A stretch of DNA of 39,877 nucleotides. Origin: Prochlorococcus sp. AG-436-K22. Its GTDB lineage: Bacteria; Cyanobacteriota; Cyanobacteriia; PCC-6307; Cyanobiaceae. Below are positions 28,973 through 37,666 of this stretch, piece after piece. The stretch lies in contig QCPK01000011.1 of assembly GCA_003212555.1 (NCBI GenBank), positions 1 to 39,877 on the forward strand, written 5' to 3'. The notes under the pieces were generated by a model. It worked only from the letters and a program-made list of their open reading frames with translations. It was not told the origin of the DNA and searched no databases. Positions within the stretch are counted from its first letter, which is position 1, and every line of letters starts with the position of its first letter. The translations under genes were made by a program, and so were the position numbers.

Positions 28973-29494
28973 ATGAATATAAGAGGTTCTCAAAATCAAG
29001 GTTCACCTCGTTCTCGTGACTCTATAGAGCGTCGAATGGATAAATTGGTGAAAACTGGACGACAGTTGGTTGATGGTGTTTCTGGAAATAGACCAGGAAA
29101 ACGTTTGAATAATAATCGTTCTGGATTTGAAGATATGAGTCGTTGGGTGGAAAAAAAAATAGATTGGTTTTTTGAAGATGAAGATGATTGCTCAAATCCT
29201 TTAGGATCTGAAATGTTGTATATGGAGGATGACATTTCAACAAAAAAGAGACCTTTAACCGCAATATCCTTGCGAGGCCCTAAGGCTATTTCAGCAGCAC
29301 CTAGTAGAGAAAACTTTGATTCTGATATTTCAGAAGAATGGCCCGAACAATCGACTTTTAAAGTTGATAGATGGAAGCGAGGTTATGAGCAGAAATCCAA
29401 TTTCAATGAAACGAAAAATTTTTCTCATACAACGAAATCTTCAGATATTAAGCTTCGCCCTTTACCTAGATCTAGTAGAAGGAGAAATGCATGA
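28973..29494 (+). CDS. Charged low-complexity protein of unknown function
   Basis: This 173-aa protein is rich in Arg, Lys, Asp, Glu and Ser, with no recognisable fold. The best-ordered part is probably DSIERRMDKLVKTGRQLVDGVSG and EDMSRWVEKKIDWFFEDED (about residues 17-75). The rest looks disordered, and the C-terminus is basic (LPRSSRRRNA). The arrangement of an amphipathic helical start, acidic patch and basic tail could suit an RNA- or protein-binding adaptor, but nothing shows a function. It converges on chorismate lyase with a 3-bp gap. Confidence 0.6.
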   Translation: MNIRGSQNQGSPRSRDSIERRMDKLVKTGRQLVDGVSGNRPGKRLNNNRSGFEDMSRWVEKKIDWFFEDEDDCSNPLGSEMLYMEDDISTKKRPLTAISLRGPKAISAAPSRENFDSDISEEWPEQSTFKVDRWKRGYEQKSNFNETKNFSHTTKSSDIKLRPLPRSSRRRNA

Positions 29495-29497
29495 GTT

Positions 29498-30085
29498 CTA
29501 CTCATTGAGTTGGTTGCGCAGTGAATTCCCCAGCCAGATTTCAAGCGTTGGGTTAAAGACTTCTCTGATAACAGTTAATTCTCTTTGATGTCTGAAAAAT
29601 CGATAATGTCTACTCCAGAAAGGACCTTGATGTTGAAATTTAGCTTCTAACCAGTCGGATCTCACTAATGCAAGCCCATCAACTTCACGAAATAGCTCGG
29701 AACGACCTTTTGTAAGACTTTGCCAAATTGGCTGATTCTTGTTTTTCATATGATGTTCTGCTTCTTTTTGGTTCCACCAACTTTCTGCCCAAGCAAGTGT
29801 TTGAGAACCACATTGAAGCCAGACTTGCCTTCTTATTAAAGGAGGCTGAAGTTCGTTGATTTCTTTAGGTGCCTTTTTGTCGGGATGAAGATCTAAATCC
29901 ATTCCAATTAATTCTATTTTCACGTCTTCTCCAGTTAATAAGCTTAGATGTCGTGTTGGACTTCCATCTCCAAGCAACATTAACTGCCAGGCACCTGATA
30001 GCTTAATAGGAACTTTTCCAGATAACACTGATTGTGTTAGTGCTTCCCAAACTGGTTGAGGAGAGGGAAAAAGTTGTCTTTTCAG
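29498..30085 (-). CDS. Chorismate-pyruvate lyase (UbiC-like), apparently with a CTG start
   Basis: Chorismate lyase makes 4-hydroxybenzoate, the ring precursor of plastoquinone in cyanobacteria (sll1797 type). The family pattern is visible as [39 protein letters not shown] and a C-terminal [11 protein letters not shown]. The first standard start in frame is GTG at 30028 (176 aa). The frame is open and protein-like for 19 codons above it, back to CTG at 30085. That CTG is 6 nt after AGGAGG and forms a CTGA overlap with the mnmG stop. I therefore propose a 195-aa protein starting at CTG, coupled to mnmG. Family identity is fairly sure; the start is inferred. Confidence 0.8.
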   Translation of the reverse strand: MKRQLFPSPQPVWEALTQSVLSGKVPIKLSGAWQLMLLGDGSPTRHLSLLTGEDVKIELIGMDLDLHPDKKAPKEINELQPPLIRRQVWLQCGSQTLAWAESWWNQKEAEHHMKNKNQPIWQSLTKGRSELFREVDGLALVRSDWLEAKFQHQGPFWSRHYRFFRHQRELTVIREVFNPTLEIWLGNSLRNQLNE

Positions 30086-32073
30086 AGATGACCTCCTTGA
30101 TTGGAACTCTTCGTTGTTATATCAGAAGCCTGAAGAATATTTTTACGATGTTGAATTTTTAGCCATACCAGTAATGCAGTTAAGTCTGCTTTGCTTACCC
30201 CTGGGACCTGAGCAGCTTCTCCTAAAGTTGATGGTCTAGTTTTATTAAGTTTCTCTCGCGATTCTTGAGATAAAGTTTTAATCGTTGTGTAATCCAATTT
30301 ACGTGATAATACTCTTTTGTTTTGCCTTTTCAATTGCTCTATTTGGGCATTTTGCCTTTCCAAGTAGCCACTATATTTAATGTCAATCTCTACCCCTTCT
30401 GCAACGTCTAGGCTAAGATCATTCCTAACTATTTTATGTCTAACTAAATTAGACATATGTATTCCTGGCCGACGAAGTAAATTCGCTATTGTTATAGAAC
30501 CTTTGATTGGAGCACCACTTTCCTTGGCTAATTCTATAGCAATTGATTCGCTTTCTTTAATTCGTTCTTGTTCCAATCGATTCTTCTCTTGGTTGAGTGC
30601 TGCTTGCTTGGATTGAAAGATATTCCAACGTCGCTTATCTATGAGGCCAAGCTCATAACCTAGTGGAGTCAGTCGTCGGTCAGCATTGTCACCTCTAAGC
30701 ACAAGTCGATATTCACTTCTACTTGTTAAAACTCTATAGGGTTCTCTTAGATCTTTTTTTACAAGATCGTCAATCATTGTACCAATATAACTTTCTTCTC
30801 TGTGAAATTGAATTGGCTCTTTATTTTCTATCAGTCTTGCCGCATTTATTCCTGCAACAAGCCCTTGTGCAGCAGCTTCTTCGTAGCCCGTTGTTCCATT
30901 GAGTTGACCTGCACTGAAGAGACCCCGTATTTTTTTTGTTTCGAGTGAAGGTAAAAGCTGTGTCGCTGGTAAGTAATCATATTCGACGGCATAAGCTGGA
31001 CGAAGCATGACACAATTTTCAAGACCTGGAAGAGTCCTGAGTAATTGCAATTGAATACTTTCAGGAAGACCTGTTGAAAAACCTTGCACATATATTTCTG
31101 GGGTATCTCTACCTTCTGGCTCTAAGAAAATTTGATGTGACTCTTTGTCTGCAAATCGAACGATTTTATCTTCGATTGAAGGACAGTATCGTGGACCCTT
31201 GCTTTTGATGAACCCACCATATATAGGTGTAAGGTGGAGATTATCTTTTATTAGTTGATGTGTTTCGCTTGTGGTACGAGTTATGTGACAACACATTTGC
31301 TCCCCACTGGTCCATGCAGAGGGATCAAAAGAAAAGAACCTATCAGCAGCATCGCTTGGTTGTTTTTCGAGCGAGTCGAGATTAAGACTATTTCGGTCTA
31401 TTCTTGCAGGCGTTCCTGTCTTAAGTCTATTAGTTTCAAAACCAAGTTCCTGAAGTGCTTCAGTAAGTCCTTGAGCAGCTTGTTCTCCAGCACGCCCAGC
31501 ATTCATGGATTGATTGCCTATCCATATTTGTCCTCGCAGAAATGTCCCTGTAGTTAGGATGACTGCTTTAGCGAAATACATACTTCCAAAATAAGTTTTT
31601 ATTCCTTTGATTTGGCTGACGGCATTCTCTGTAGACTCTTCTGTGTCTTTTCTTTTAAAATCATTTTTTTCAATTTCTAGACCTGTCACCATTGCTTCTC
31701 GAAGGGTTAGGTTTTTTGTATTTTGAAGAATTTGTAGCATTTGTCTTGCATAAAGCCTTTTATCTGTTTGTGCTCTTAAGGCCCACACAGCTGGACCTCG
31801 ACTTCTATTTAATATTCGTTTTTGTAATGCTGTTGCATCTGCTAGTCGACCAATTACTCCGCCTAATGCATCTACTTCATGTACTAGTTGACTTTTGGCT
31901 GGTCCACCAACGGCAGGATTACATGGCTGCCAAGCAATTCGATCAAGATTCAGTGTGAATAGTGCTGTTGAAAGTCCCAACTTGGCAGTAGTTATAGCAG
32001 CTTCGCAACCAGCATGACCTCCTCCAACAACAATTACGTCAAATCTTTCTTTAGCATTGGATGAATTACTCAT
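30082..32073 (-). CDS. mnmG: tRNA uridine 5-carboxymethylaminomethyl modification enzyme MnmG (GidA)
   Basis: MnmG works with MnmE to modify the wobble uridine of several tRNAs, using FAD, NADH and methylene-THF. The 663-aa protein begins with the Rossmann motif [62 protein letters not shown]-like [29 protein letters not shown] and [24 protein letters not shown] are family signatures. The C-terminal end has the [16 protein letters not shown] helical domain. It is downstream of dnaB by 41 bp and overlaps chorismate lyase. Confidence 0.97.
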   Translation of the reverse strand: MSNSSNAKERFDVIVVGGGHAGCEAAITTAKLGLSTALFTLNLDRIAWQPCNPAVGGPAKSQLVHEVDALGGVIGRLADATALQKRILNRSRGPAVWALRAQTDKRLYARQMLQILQNTKNLTLREAMVTGLEIEKNDFKRKDTEESTENAVSQIKGIKTYFGSMYFAKAVILTTGTFLRGQIWIGNQSMNAGRAGEQAAQGLTEALQELGFETNRLKTGTPARIDRNSLNLDSLEKQPSDAADRFFSFDPSAWTSGEQMCCHITRTTSETHQLIKDNLHLTPIYGGFIKSKGPRYCPSIEDKIVRFADKESHQIFLEPEGRDTPEIYVQGFSTGLPESIQLQLLRTLPGLENCVMLRPAYAVEYDYLPATQLLPSLETKKIRGLFSAGQLNGTTGYEEAAAQGLVAGINAARLIENKEPIQFHREESYIGTMIDDLVKKDLREPYRVLTSRSEYRLVLRGDNADRRLTPLGYELGLIDKRRWNIFQSKQAALNQEKNRLEQERIKESESIAIELAKESGAPIKGSITIANLLRRPGIHMSNLVRHKIVRNDLSLDVAEGVEIDIKYSGYLERQNAQIEQLKRQNKRVLSRKLDYTTIKTLSQESREKLNKTRPSTLGEAAQVPGVSKADLTALLVWLKIQHRKNILQASDITTKSSNQGGHL
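30092..30097 (-). promoter_or_regulatory. Shine-Dalgarno supporting a CTG start of chorismate lyase
   Basis: AGGAGG on the minus strand lies inside the last codons of mnmG, 6 nt before the CTG at 30085. The next standard start is about 64 nt downstream and has no such site. Confidence 0.6.
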
Positions 32074-32114
32074 TTTAGAGATGTTTGCATCGATGTATCA
32101 GAATATTTCTCTTA

Positions 32115-33530
32115 TCAGGTTGCAAGATTTCTGAATCTTGTGAATTCTGGTTCAAATAGTAACTTAACTGTTCCAACAGGACCATTTCTATGCTTTGTAA
32201 CGATCACTTCTGTGATGCCTTTGTCTGGAGTCTCAGCATTGTAATACTCGTCTCTATAAATCATTAGAACTAAATCTGCATCTTGTTCGATTGATCCTGA
32301 CTCTCTTAAGTCACTAAGCATAGGTCGTTTATTAGTTCTAGATTCAACACCACGACTTAATTGAGAGAGTGCAATTACCGGTACTTTTAATTCTCGCGCC
32401 ATTGCTTTTAATGCTCTAGTTATTCTTGATATTTCTTGTACTCTGTTATCAGGAGTAGACCCTTCCATAAGCTGTAAGTAGTCAATAACAATTAGACCAA
32501 GCTCTGTTCCTTGTTCGGCAATTAGTCGACGACATAGAGAGCGCATTTCCAATACGCCTAAATTAGGCTTGTCATCTATAAAAATCGGCAATTGGCCTAG
32601 AGTATTAATTCCTTGACCTAGGAGAGGCCACTCTTCTTGATTTAAACGACCTGTACGTAGCCTGCCACTTTCAATTCCTACTTCCATGGAAAGAAGACGA
32701 TATGTTAGTTGCTCTTTACTCATCTCTAGGCTGAATACACAGACTGGAAGCTCATGGAGTTGAGCAACATTTTTTGCAAGATTTAGAACAATAGATGTTT
32801 TTCCCATTGCTGGTCTGCCTGCAACAATTATTAAATCACTACGTTGCAGACCTTGAGTCATTGCATCAAGATCATAGAAATTAACTGGTATGCCTGCTAC
32901 TGATGTACCTAATGAGCGACTTTCAATTTCATTGAATGTTGTTGTGAGAATTTCAGATGTAGGTATTAGCCCTTTTGAGGGCTTTTCTTGACTAATAGAG
33001 AAGATTTGTTGTTCAGCTTTGTCTAAGAGTTCTTCCATTGGCATGTTTTGATCAAAGCTAAGTTTGATAACTTCATTGCCTGAACGAATAAGTTGCCGAC
33101 GTAGGAATTTGTCTGTAATTAACTTTGCAACTTGTTCTATAGATGCAGTGGAAGAGATTTTTTCTACAAGCTCTACTAACCGATTATTACCTCCAATTGC
33201 TTCAAGCTCTCCAGTATCAGCTAACCAAGCGCTCATTGCCGTCAAATCAGTTGGCTTGCCTTGGCTATGAAGCATTAATGCAGTTTTAAAGATTTGACGA
33301 TGGGCATTTAAGTAAAAAGCTTCAGGCTGAACTAAGTCTCCGATTCTACTAATTGCATCAGGATCTAATAAAATTCCCCCTATTACTGCTTCTTCCGCTT
33401 CAAGGTTTTGCGGTGGGATTAGATCTGGTTGATTTTCAAAATCTCTCAAAGCTGATTTCTCATATCTTTTATTCGGTAGTGATTGATTGCTACCTTGGTT
33501 TTGGTTATTAGGCAAAGGAACATTAACCAT
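32115..33530 (-). CDS. dnaB: Replicative DNA helicase DnaB
   Basis: DnaB unwinds DNA at the replication fork as a hexamer. The 471-aa protein is a normal length with no intein. The N-terminal domain has PPQNLEAEEAVIGGILLDPDAI. The RecA-like domain has Walker A GRPAMGKTS (Lys244), a Walker B-like LIVIDYLQLM, and ALSQLSRGVESRTNKRPMLSDLRESGSIEQDADLV. The arginine-finger region HRNGPVGTVKLLFEPEFTRF is at the C-terminus. The rplI gene is immediately upstream, as in many bacteria. Confidence 0.97.
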   Translation of the reverse strand: MVNVPLPNNQNQGSNQSLPNKRYEKSALRDFENQPDLIPPQNLEAEEAVIGGILLDPDAISRIGDLVQPEAFYLNAHRQIFKTALMLHSQGKPTDLTAMSAWLADTGELEAIGGNNRLVELVEKISSTASIEQVAKLITDKFLRRQLIRSGNEVIKLSFDQNMPMEELLDKAEQQIFSISQEKPSKGLIPTSEILTTTFNEIESRSLGTSVAGIPVNFYDLDAMTQGLQRSDLIIVAGRPAMGKTSIVLNLAKNVAQLHELPVCVFSLEMSKEQLTYRLLSMEVGIESGRLRTGRLNQEEWPLLGQGINTLGQLPIFIDDKPNLGVLEMRSLCRRLIAEQGTELGLIVIDYLQLMEGSTPDNRVQEISRITRALKAMARELKVPVIALSQLSRGVESRTNKRPMLSDLRESGSIEQDADLVLMIYRDEYYNAETPDKGITEVIVTKHRNGPVGTVKLLFEPEFTRFRNLAT

Positions 33531-33591
33531 GAAATTATGAATTAGCTTAGAAAAATACTTGGGATAGAAAGTTCAAGCTTGCACCTAAAGC

Positions 33592-34050
33592 TTAGTTCCC
33601 AACTACTTCAAGGTTAATTTCTGCAGTTACTTCACTGTGAAGCTTGATCTGCACTGTGTATTTTCCAGTGCCATGAATTTCTGGAACTATGATTTGTCGA
33701 CGATCAATTTCTTTTTGGGTTGCGAGTTGAATGGCTTCTGCTACATCCCCATTGGTTACGGTGCCAAAAAGTACCCCATCTTCTCCTGTTTGCTTTTTAA
33801 TGCTAAAGCGACCTATTGTTTTTAGAGCTGTTTCAAAATCAAGCGCTTTTTGTTTTTCCGCTGCTTCAAGAGCTGCTTTTTTTGCTAAACGATGCTCTAC
33901 TTGTTTGAGAACAGCAGGTGTTACTGTCAAAGCTTTCCCATGTGAAAGAAGGAAATTGCGAGCATAGCCAGGGGCAACTTCGACAACATCACCATCTTTC
34001 CCAAGACTAAGGACATCTTCTTTAAGAACCACTTTTACTCTTTTCGCCAT
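33592..34050 (-). CDS. rplI: 50S ribosomal protein L9
   Basis: L9 binds 23S rRNA near the base of the L1 stalk. The 152-aa protein has the standard two-domain form. The N-terminal domain starts [41 protein letters not shown] long charged helix ([25 protein letters not shown]) links to the C-terminal domain with [19 protein letters not shown]. It lies between desC and dnaB on the same strand. The rplI-dnaB pairing is common in bacteria. Confidence 0.97.
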   Translation of the reverse strand: MAKRVKVVLKEDVLSLGKDGDVVEVAPGYARNFLLSHGKALTVTPAVLKQVEHRLAKKAALEAAEKQKALDFETALKTIGRFSIKKQTGEDGVLFGTVTNGDVAEAIQLATQKEIDRRQIIVPEIHGTGKYTVQIKLHSEVTAEINLEVVGN

Positions 34051-34123
34051 CGTTTTTAGTTTTTAAGTAGGAAGGTTGAGATTAACTAAGTTGAATCTTT
34101 GTTAATAACTTTATTGCTTAATC

Positions 34124-35053
34124 TTAAGGCTTCATCGGCAGCCGAATTTTTTTAGCTAGGCCTAATGCATTTAGAAGTCTGATATGTTGCCAAGTTAAGT
34201 CTATTTGACCTTTGAAAAGTCCTTGACGAGCAGAGTTTGGATAAGCGTGATGATTATTGTGCCAACCCTCCCCAAAGGTAAGTGCTGCTACCCACCAATT
34301 ATTTTTTGACCCATCGCCACTATCGAAAGCAACATTACCCCAGCAGTGTGTAGCAGAATTGACAAGCCAAGTTACATGATATACAACCACCAGTCGAAAT
34401 GGAATTCCCCAAAGAACCATTGACCAGCCACCTGCTTCAGTGCCACTACCAATCCAAAACAGTAATGCCCCTAAAGGAATTTGTAATAAAAGGAAGTTTT
34501 TATTTAGAAATCTATAGTAAGGATCTTGAATTAAATCTCCGCTGAAATTAGGCACAGTTTTTAATGCTGGTATTGGTTCAAACATCCAGCCCATATGACT
34601 CCACCAAAAGCCTTTCTTACTATTGTGATGATCAGCATCGGTATCTGAAAATGTGTGATGGTGTCTATGAAGTCCTACCCAGTCAATCGGACCATGTTGG
34701 CAACTTAAGGCCCCGCAGGTAGCAAAGAATCTTTCTAGCCAGTGAGGCACCCTAAATGCGCGGTGAGATAAGAGCCTGTGATATCCCAGAGTTACGCCTA
34801 AGCAGGCAGTTACCCAATAAAGTAATAATAAGGCAATTAGATTTTGAAAACTCCAAAATCTTGGTAGTAGAGCAAATATTGTTAAGAGGTGGATTGCACC
34901 CATGAAAGCTACTGTTCCCCAGCGTCTTTTGAATTTCCTGGGATACCTCAAACCTTTTTTAGTTTGTACTTGAAGTTTTTCTGATGCAGCCAGTGCTTTA
35001 TCTGCAGATACTGGCCTTCTTAACGGAGCCGTTGCTTCAATCACACTGGACAC
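34124..35053 (-). CDS. desC: Acyl-lipid delta-9 fatty acid desaturase (DesC type)
   Basis: DesC introduces a double bond at carbon 9 of acyl chains on membrane lipids. The roughly 309-aa protein carries the three histidine boxes of membrane di-iron desaturases: HRLLSH (about 92-97), HRHHH (129-133) and HNNHH (265-269). It has four membrane segments between them. The frame begins TTG-GTG at 35056/35053; I choose GTG at 35053 because AAGG lies 8 nt upstream. A good TATAAT promoter lies 27 bp before it. It heads the desC-rplI-dnaB-mnmG-lyase run, though promoters within the run cannot be excluded. Confidence 0.93.
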   Translation of the reverse strand: MSSVIEATAPLRRPVSADKALAASEKLQVQTKKGLRYPRKFKRRWGTVAFMGAIHLLTIFALLPRFWSFQNLIALLLLYWVTACLGVTLGYHRLLSHRAFRVPHWLERFFATCGALSCQHGPIDWVGLHRHHHTFSDTDADHHNSKKGFWWSHMGWMFEPIPALKTVPNFSGDLIQDPYYRFLNKNFLLLQIPLGALLFWIGSGTEAGGWSMVLWGIPFRLVVVYHVTWLVNSATHCWGNVAFDSGDGSKNNWWVAALTFGEGWHNNHHAYPNSARQGLFKGQIDLTWQHIRLLNALGLAKKIRLPMKP

Positions 35054-35079
35054 CAAATTGACCTTACTAACAATAGCCT

Positions 35080-35109
35080 ATTATAGTACTTGATAAGAAT
35101 ATTGATCAA
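35080..35109 (-). promoter_or_regulatory. Probable desC promoter
   Basis: On the minus strand TTGATC (35109-35104) is followed after 18 bp by a consensus TATAAT (35085-35080). The transcript start would be near 35073, about 20 nt before the GTG. The -35 lies in the 8-bp palindrome TTGATCAA, so a symmetric -35 also faces the divergent gene. Confidence 0.55.
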
Positions 35110-35141
35110 GACTCAGGTTTGATCTTTTGTATGATTTAGTT

Positions 35142-35858
35142 ATGAGTCTTGCTTTCCGAGATCGATTAATAAAGGGCAGAAGATCAATGGCCCATCTTAT
35201 TCATGTGTGGCATGAGAGAAATGGTTGGTCCCATAAAGTTTTACCCGCCCTGTCTGAATGTCTTGAATTGGGAAGGGTGCACAACTCTCAGATTTCGAAT
35301 CTTCGTAATGGAAAGCTTGCGTCTCCAGGCCCAGAAGTTTTTCTTGCTTTGTCTCAGGCTAATCATGTTTTGTATCAAGGTATTGATCTGATAAGGGATC
35401 GTCTTGATAGTGAACATCCTGAATTGTTGAAGGTTTTATTGGAATCTGCTATTCCTATCGTTGGAGATGATAAGCAGCCTCTTACAGCTGGAGGCTTGTT
35501 TGAGATATTTATTGGATTAACCCCTTTACCTTCATTCTTTGATTGGTTTATTGAGGAAGATGAAGCAGAGAAAATCAGCTCTGCTTTGGCTGATCATTTT
35601 TGTAATAGAAGGCCTTGGCGAGAATGTAGAGAAAAGGTTATGGCAGCATATCCAGTACAGAAAGTTGACCGAAGAGATAGATTTGCAGCAGTTATGGCAG
35701 GGTTACGTGATTACACCGCTGAAGAGTTAGATGGAGAACTATTGGATTTATTTTCTACACATCAGCAAATTTCGGTATCCACTTGTCAAAGTGTAGATCT
35801 TTTCTTAGAGAGCTTAAGATCTAGAGTTTCTTTGTCTGAAGAATCGGAACAACCTTAA
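35142..35858 (+). CDS. Protein of unknown function with an HTH-like N-terminus
   Basis: This 238-aa protein is not one I can place in a family. The segment about residues 30-74 looks like an XRE-type helix-turn-helix: NSQISNLRNGKL followed by PEVFLALSQAN, resembling the recognition helix and last helix of Cro/C1-like domains. The remaining 160 residues are acidic and helical (GGLFEIFIGLTPLPSFFDWFIEEDEAEK, MAGLRDYTAEELDGELLDLF). It has no membrane segment. The frame opens at TTG 35127; I choose ATG at 35142 (MSLAFRDRLIKGR). It is 5 bp upstream of an Alum_res PLP gene and divergent from desC. A DNA-binding regulator is the best guess. Confidence 0.62.
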   Translation: MSLAFRDRLIKGRRSMAHLIHVWHERNGWSHKVLPALSECLELGRVHNSQISNLRNGKLASPGPEVFLALSQANHVLYQGIDLIRDRLDSEHPELLKVLLESAIPIVGDDKQPLTAGGLFEIFIGLTPLPSFFDWFIEEDEAEKISSALADHFCNRRPWRECREKVMAAYPVQKVDRRDRFAAVMAGLRDYTAEELDGELLDLFSTHQQISVSTCQSVDLFLESLRSRVSLSEESEQP

Positions 35859-35863
35859 TCATT

Positions 35864-37162
35864 GTGAGAATTCAAAGTAATAAATTGTCAACAGACGATT
35901 CAGTCTATAAGCATGCTTTTTCTTTTGTTAACCGTGTAGAAGAAGGCCTACAGGAAATAATTGAAAAAAGGACGAATGGTGTAGGACCAAGACTTCAAAA
36001 AGTTTTAAAAGCTTTTTCTGATGAAGGTTTGGGAATGCATCATTTTCAATCTATAGATGGTTATGCTCATGGTGATTTAGGTAGGGAGTTAATAGATAAA
36101 GTATTTGCGAATATATGTGGCTGTGAAAAGGCTGCAGTCCGAATGCAGTTTGTAAGTGGAACACATGCAATATCTTCTGCACTTTTTGGAGTTCTTAGAC
36201 CAGGTGAAAATTTGCTATCCGTAACTGGAAGGCCCTATGACACGCTTGAAGAAGTTATTGGTTTAAGAGGAAAAGGAAAAGGTTCTTTATTAGATTTTGA
36301 TATAAATTATAATCAGATATCTATTTTTAAAAATGGAAATATTGATTTTAATAGTTTAGAAAAAGCATTAATAAGTCCTAAAAAGATGGCTTTCATTCAA
36401 AGAAGTTGTGGCTATTCTTGGAGACCCTCACTATCTATTGAAAACATAAGAGATATCTGCAAGTTGATCCATGATATTCAACCTGAATGTATATGCTTTG
36501 TTGATAACTGTTATGGAGAATTTGTTGAAGAAATTGAACCTTGCGAGGTAGGCGCAGATTTAATAGCAGGATCATTAATTAAGAACCCTGGTGGAACAAT
36601 AGTGCCTACTGGTGGATACATAGCTGGAAAGTCTTCATTGGTAGATATGGCTTGTTGTCGCTTAACAGCTCCAGGGATAGGCACTCAGGCAGGTAGTGGA
36701 TTTAATCTACATAGATTGGTTTTACAAGGTTTATTTTTATCACCTCAAATGGTTTCAGAATCATTAATTGGTGCTGAAATTATTTCTGGAGTATTTCACG
36801 AACTTGGTTTTAAAGTGAAACCATTACCTGGTGAATTACGTGGTGATTTAATTCAAGCTATTTGTTTCGGCAATGTAGATGCTCTGAAAATAGTATGTAG
36901 ATCTTTTCAGAGTTCTTCTCCAGTAAATTCTTATTTGCGTCCTGTACCCGCAGGAATGCCTGGTTATGAATCAGATTTGATTATGGCTGGAGGAACCTTT
37001 ATTGATGGAAGCACTAGTGAGTTTTCTGCTGATGCACCACTGCGTCCCCCCTACAATCTTTTTGTGCAGGGTGGTACCCACCGAGCACATATAAAAATTG
37101 CAATTACCGATGCTCTTGTTGCACTTGCAAAAGAAGAAATTGTAGACTTCCCAACAATGTAG
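35864..37162 (+). CDS. PLP-dependent enzyme of the aluminum resistance (Alum_res) / methionine gamma-lyase-like family
   Basis: The 432-aa protein resembles the Alum_res family (PF06838), a fold type I PLP group often named cystathionine beta-lyase or methionine gamma-lyase-like; the true substrate is unknown. The PLP lysine is probably Lys240 in GSLIKNPGGTIVPTGGYIAGK. ICFVDNCYGEFVEEIEPCEVGADLIAGS supplies the preceding Asp region. MQFVSGTHAISSALFGVLRPG is the cofactor phosphate loop. The start is GTG at 35864, 5 bp after the HTH-like gene, so coupling is likely. gcvH follows 23 bp later, suggesting a link to one-carbon or glycine metabolism. Confidence 0.85.
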   Translation: MRIQSNKLSTDDSVYKHAFSFVNRVEEGLQEIIEKRTNGVGPRLQKVLKAFSDEGLGMHHFQSIDGYAHGDLGRELIDKVFANICGCEKAAVRMQFVSGTHAISSALFGVLRPGENLLSVTGRPYDTLEEVIGLRGKGKGSLLDFDINYNQISIFKNGNIDFNSLEKALISPKKMAFIQRSCGYSWRPSLSIENIRDICKLIHDIQPECICFVDNCYGEFVEEIEPCEVGADLIAGSLIKNPGGTIVPTGGYIAGKSSLVDMACCRLTAPGIGTQAGSGFNLHRLVLQGLFLSPQMVSESLIGAEIISGVFHELGFKVKPLPGELRGDLIQAICFGNVDALKIVCRSFQSSSPVNSYLRPVPAGMPGYESDLIMAGGTFIDGSTSEFSADAPLRPPYNLFVQGGTHRAHIKIAITDALVALAKEEIVDFPTM

Positions 37163-37185
37163 GGCTTATTTTTGGTTTTAAATTA

Positions 37186-37575
37186 ATGGCTTTTGATTTC
37201 CCGGAAAAGTTTTTTTTTGCTGATACTCATGAGTATGTCAATTCTGAAGAGGAGTTGGTTCGTATAGGAATCAGTGCTTTTGCTGTCGATCAATTAGGGG
37301 ATATTGTTTTTGTTGATCTTCCCGATAAAGGCTCTTCTATAGAAAAAGGGACAAGTTTTGGTTCAGTTGAATCCGTAAAGGCAGTTGAAGATATTCATGC
37401 ACCCATTAGTGGTGAGGTCTTAGAAATTAATTCATCCCTTCTCGATAATCCTGAAGCATTGCAAAATGATCCTCATGGGAAAGGATGGTTGTTATTGGTT
37501 CGCCCAATAGACCCCAATCAGCTGAATCAATTGATGACTTCAGCTTCTTATTCACAAAAGGTTGCTTCTCAATGA
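37186..37575 (+). CDS. gcvH: Glycine cleavage system H protein
   Basis: The H protein carries the aminomethyl group on a lipoyl arm between P, T and L proteins. The 129-aa length is normal. The lipoylated lysine is Lys65 in GSVESVKAVEDIHAPISGEV, preceded by DIVFVDLPDKGSSIEKG. The N-terminal HEYVNSEEELVRIGISAFAVDQLGDI matches the family. gcvP follows 91 bp downstream on the same strand, while gcvT is about 20 kb away on the other strand. Confidence 0.97.
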   Translation: MAFDFPEKFFFADTHEYVNSEEELVRIGISAFAVDQLGDIVFVDLPDKGSSIEKGTSFGSVESVKAVEDIHAPISGEVLEINSSLLDNPEALQNDPHGKGWLLLVRPIDPNQLNQLMTSASYSQKVASQ

Positions 37576-37666
37576 TTCTCTTTTTTAAATTTCTTTCAAT
37601 TCAGTTTTAATTTTCCTACTATTTCTGAAATATTTATCGTTTTGCATTAGTTAGGATTTCTTGCTT

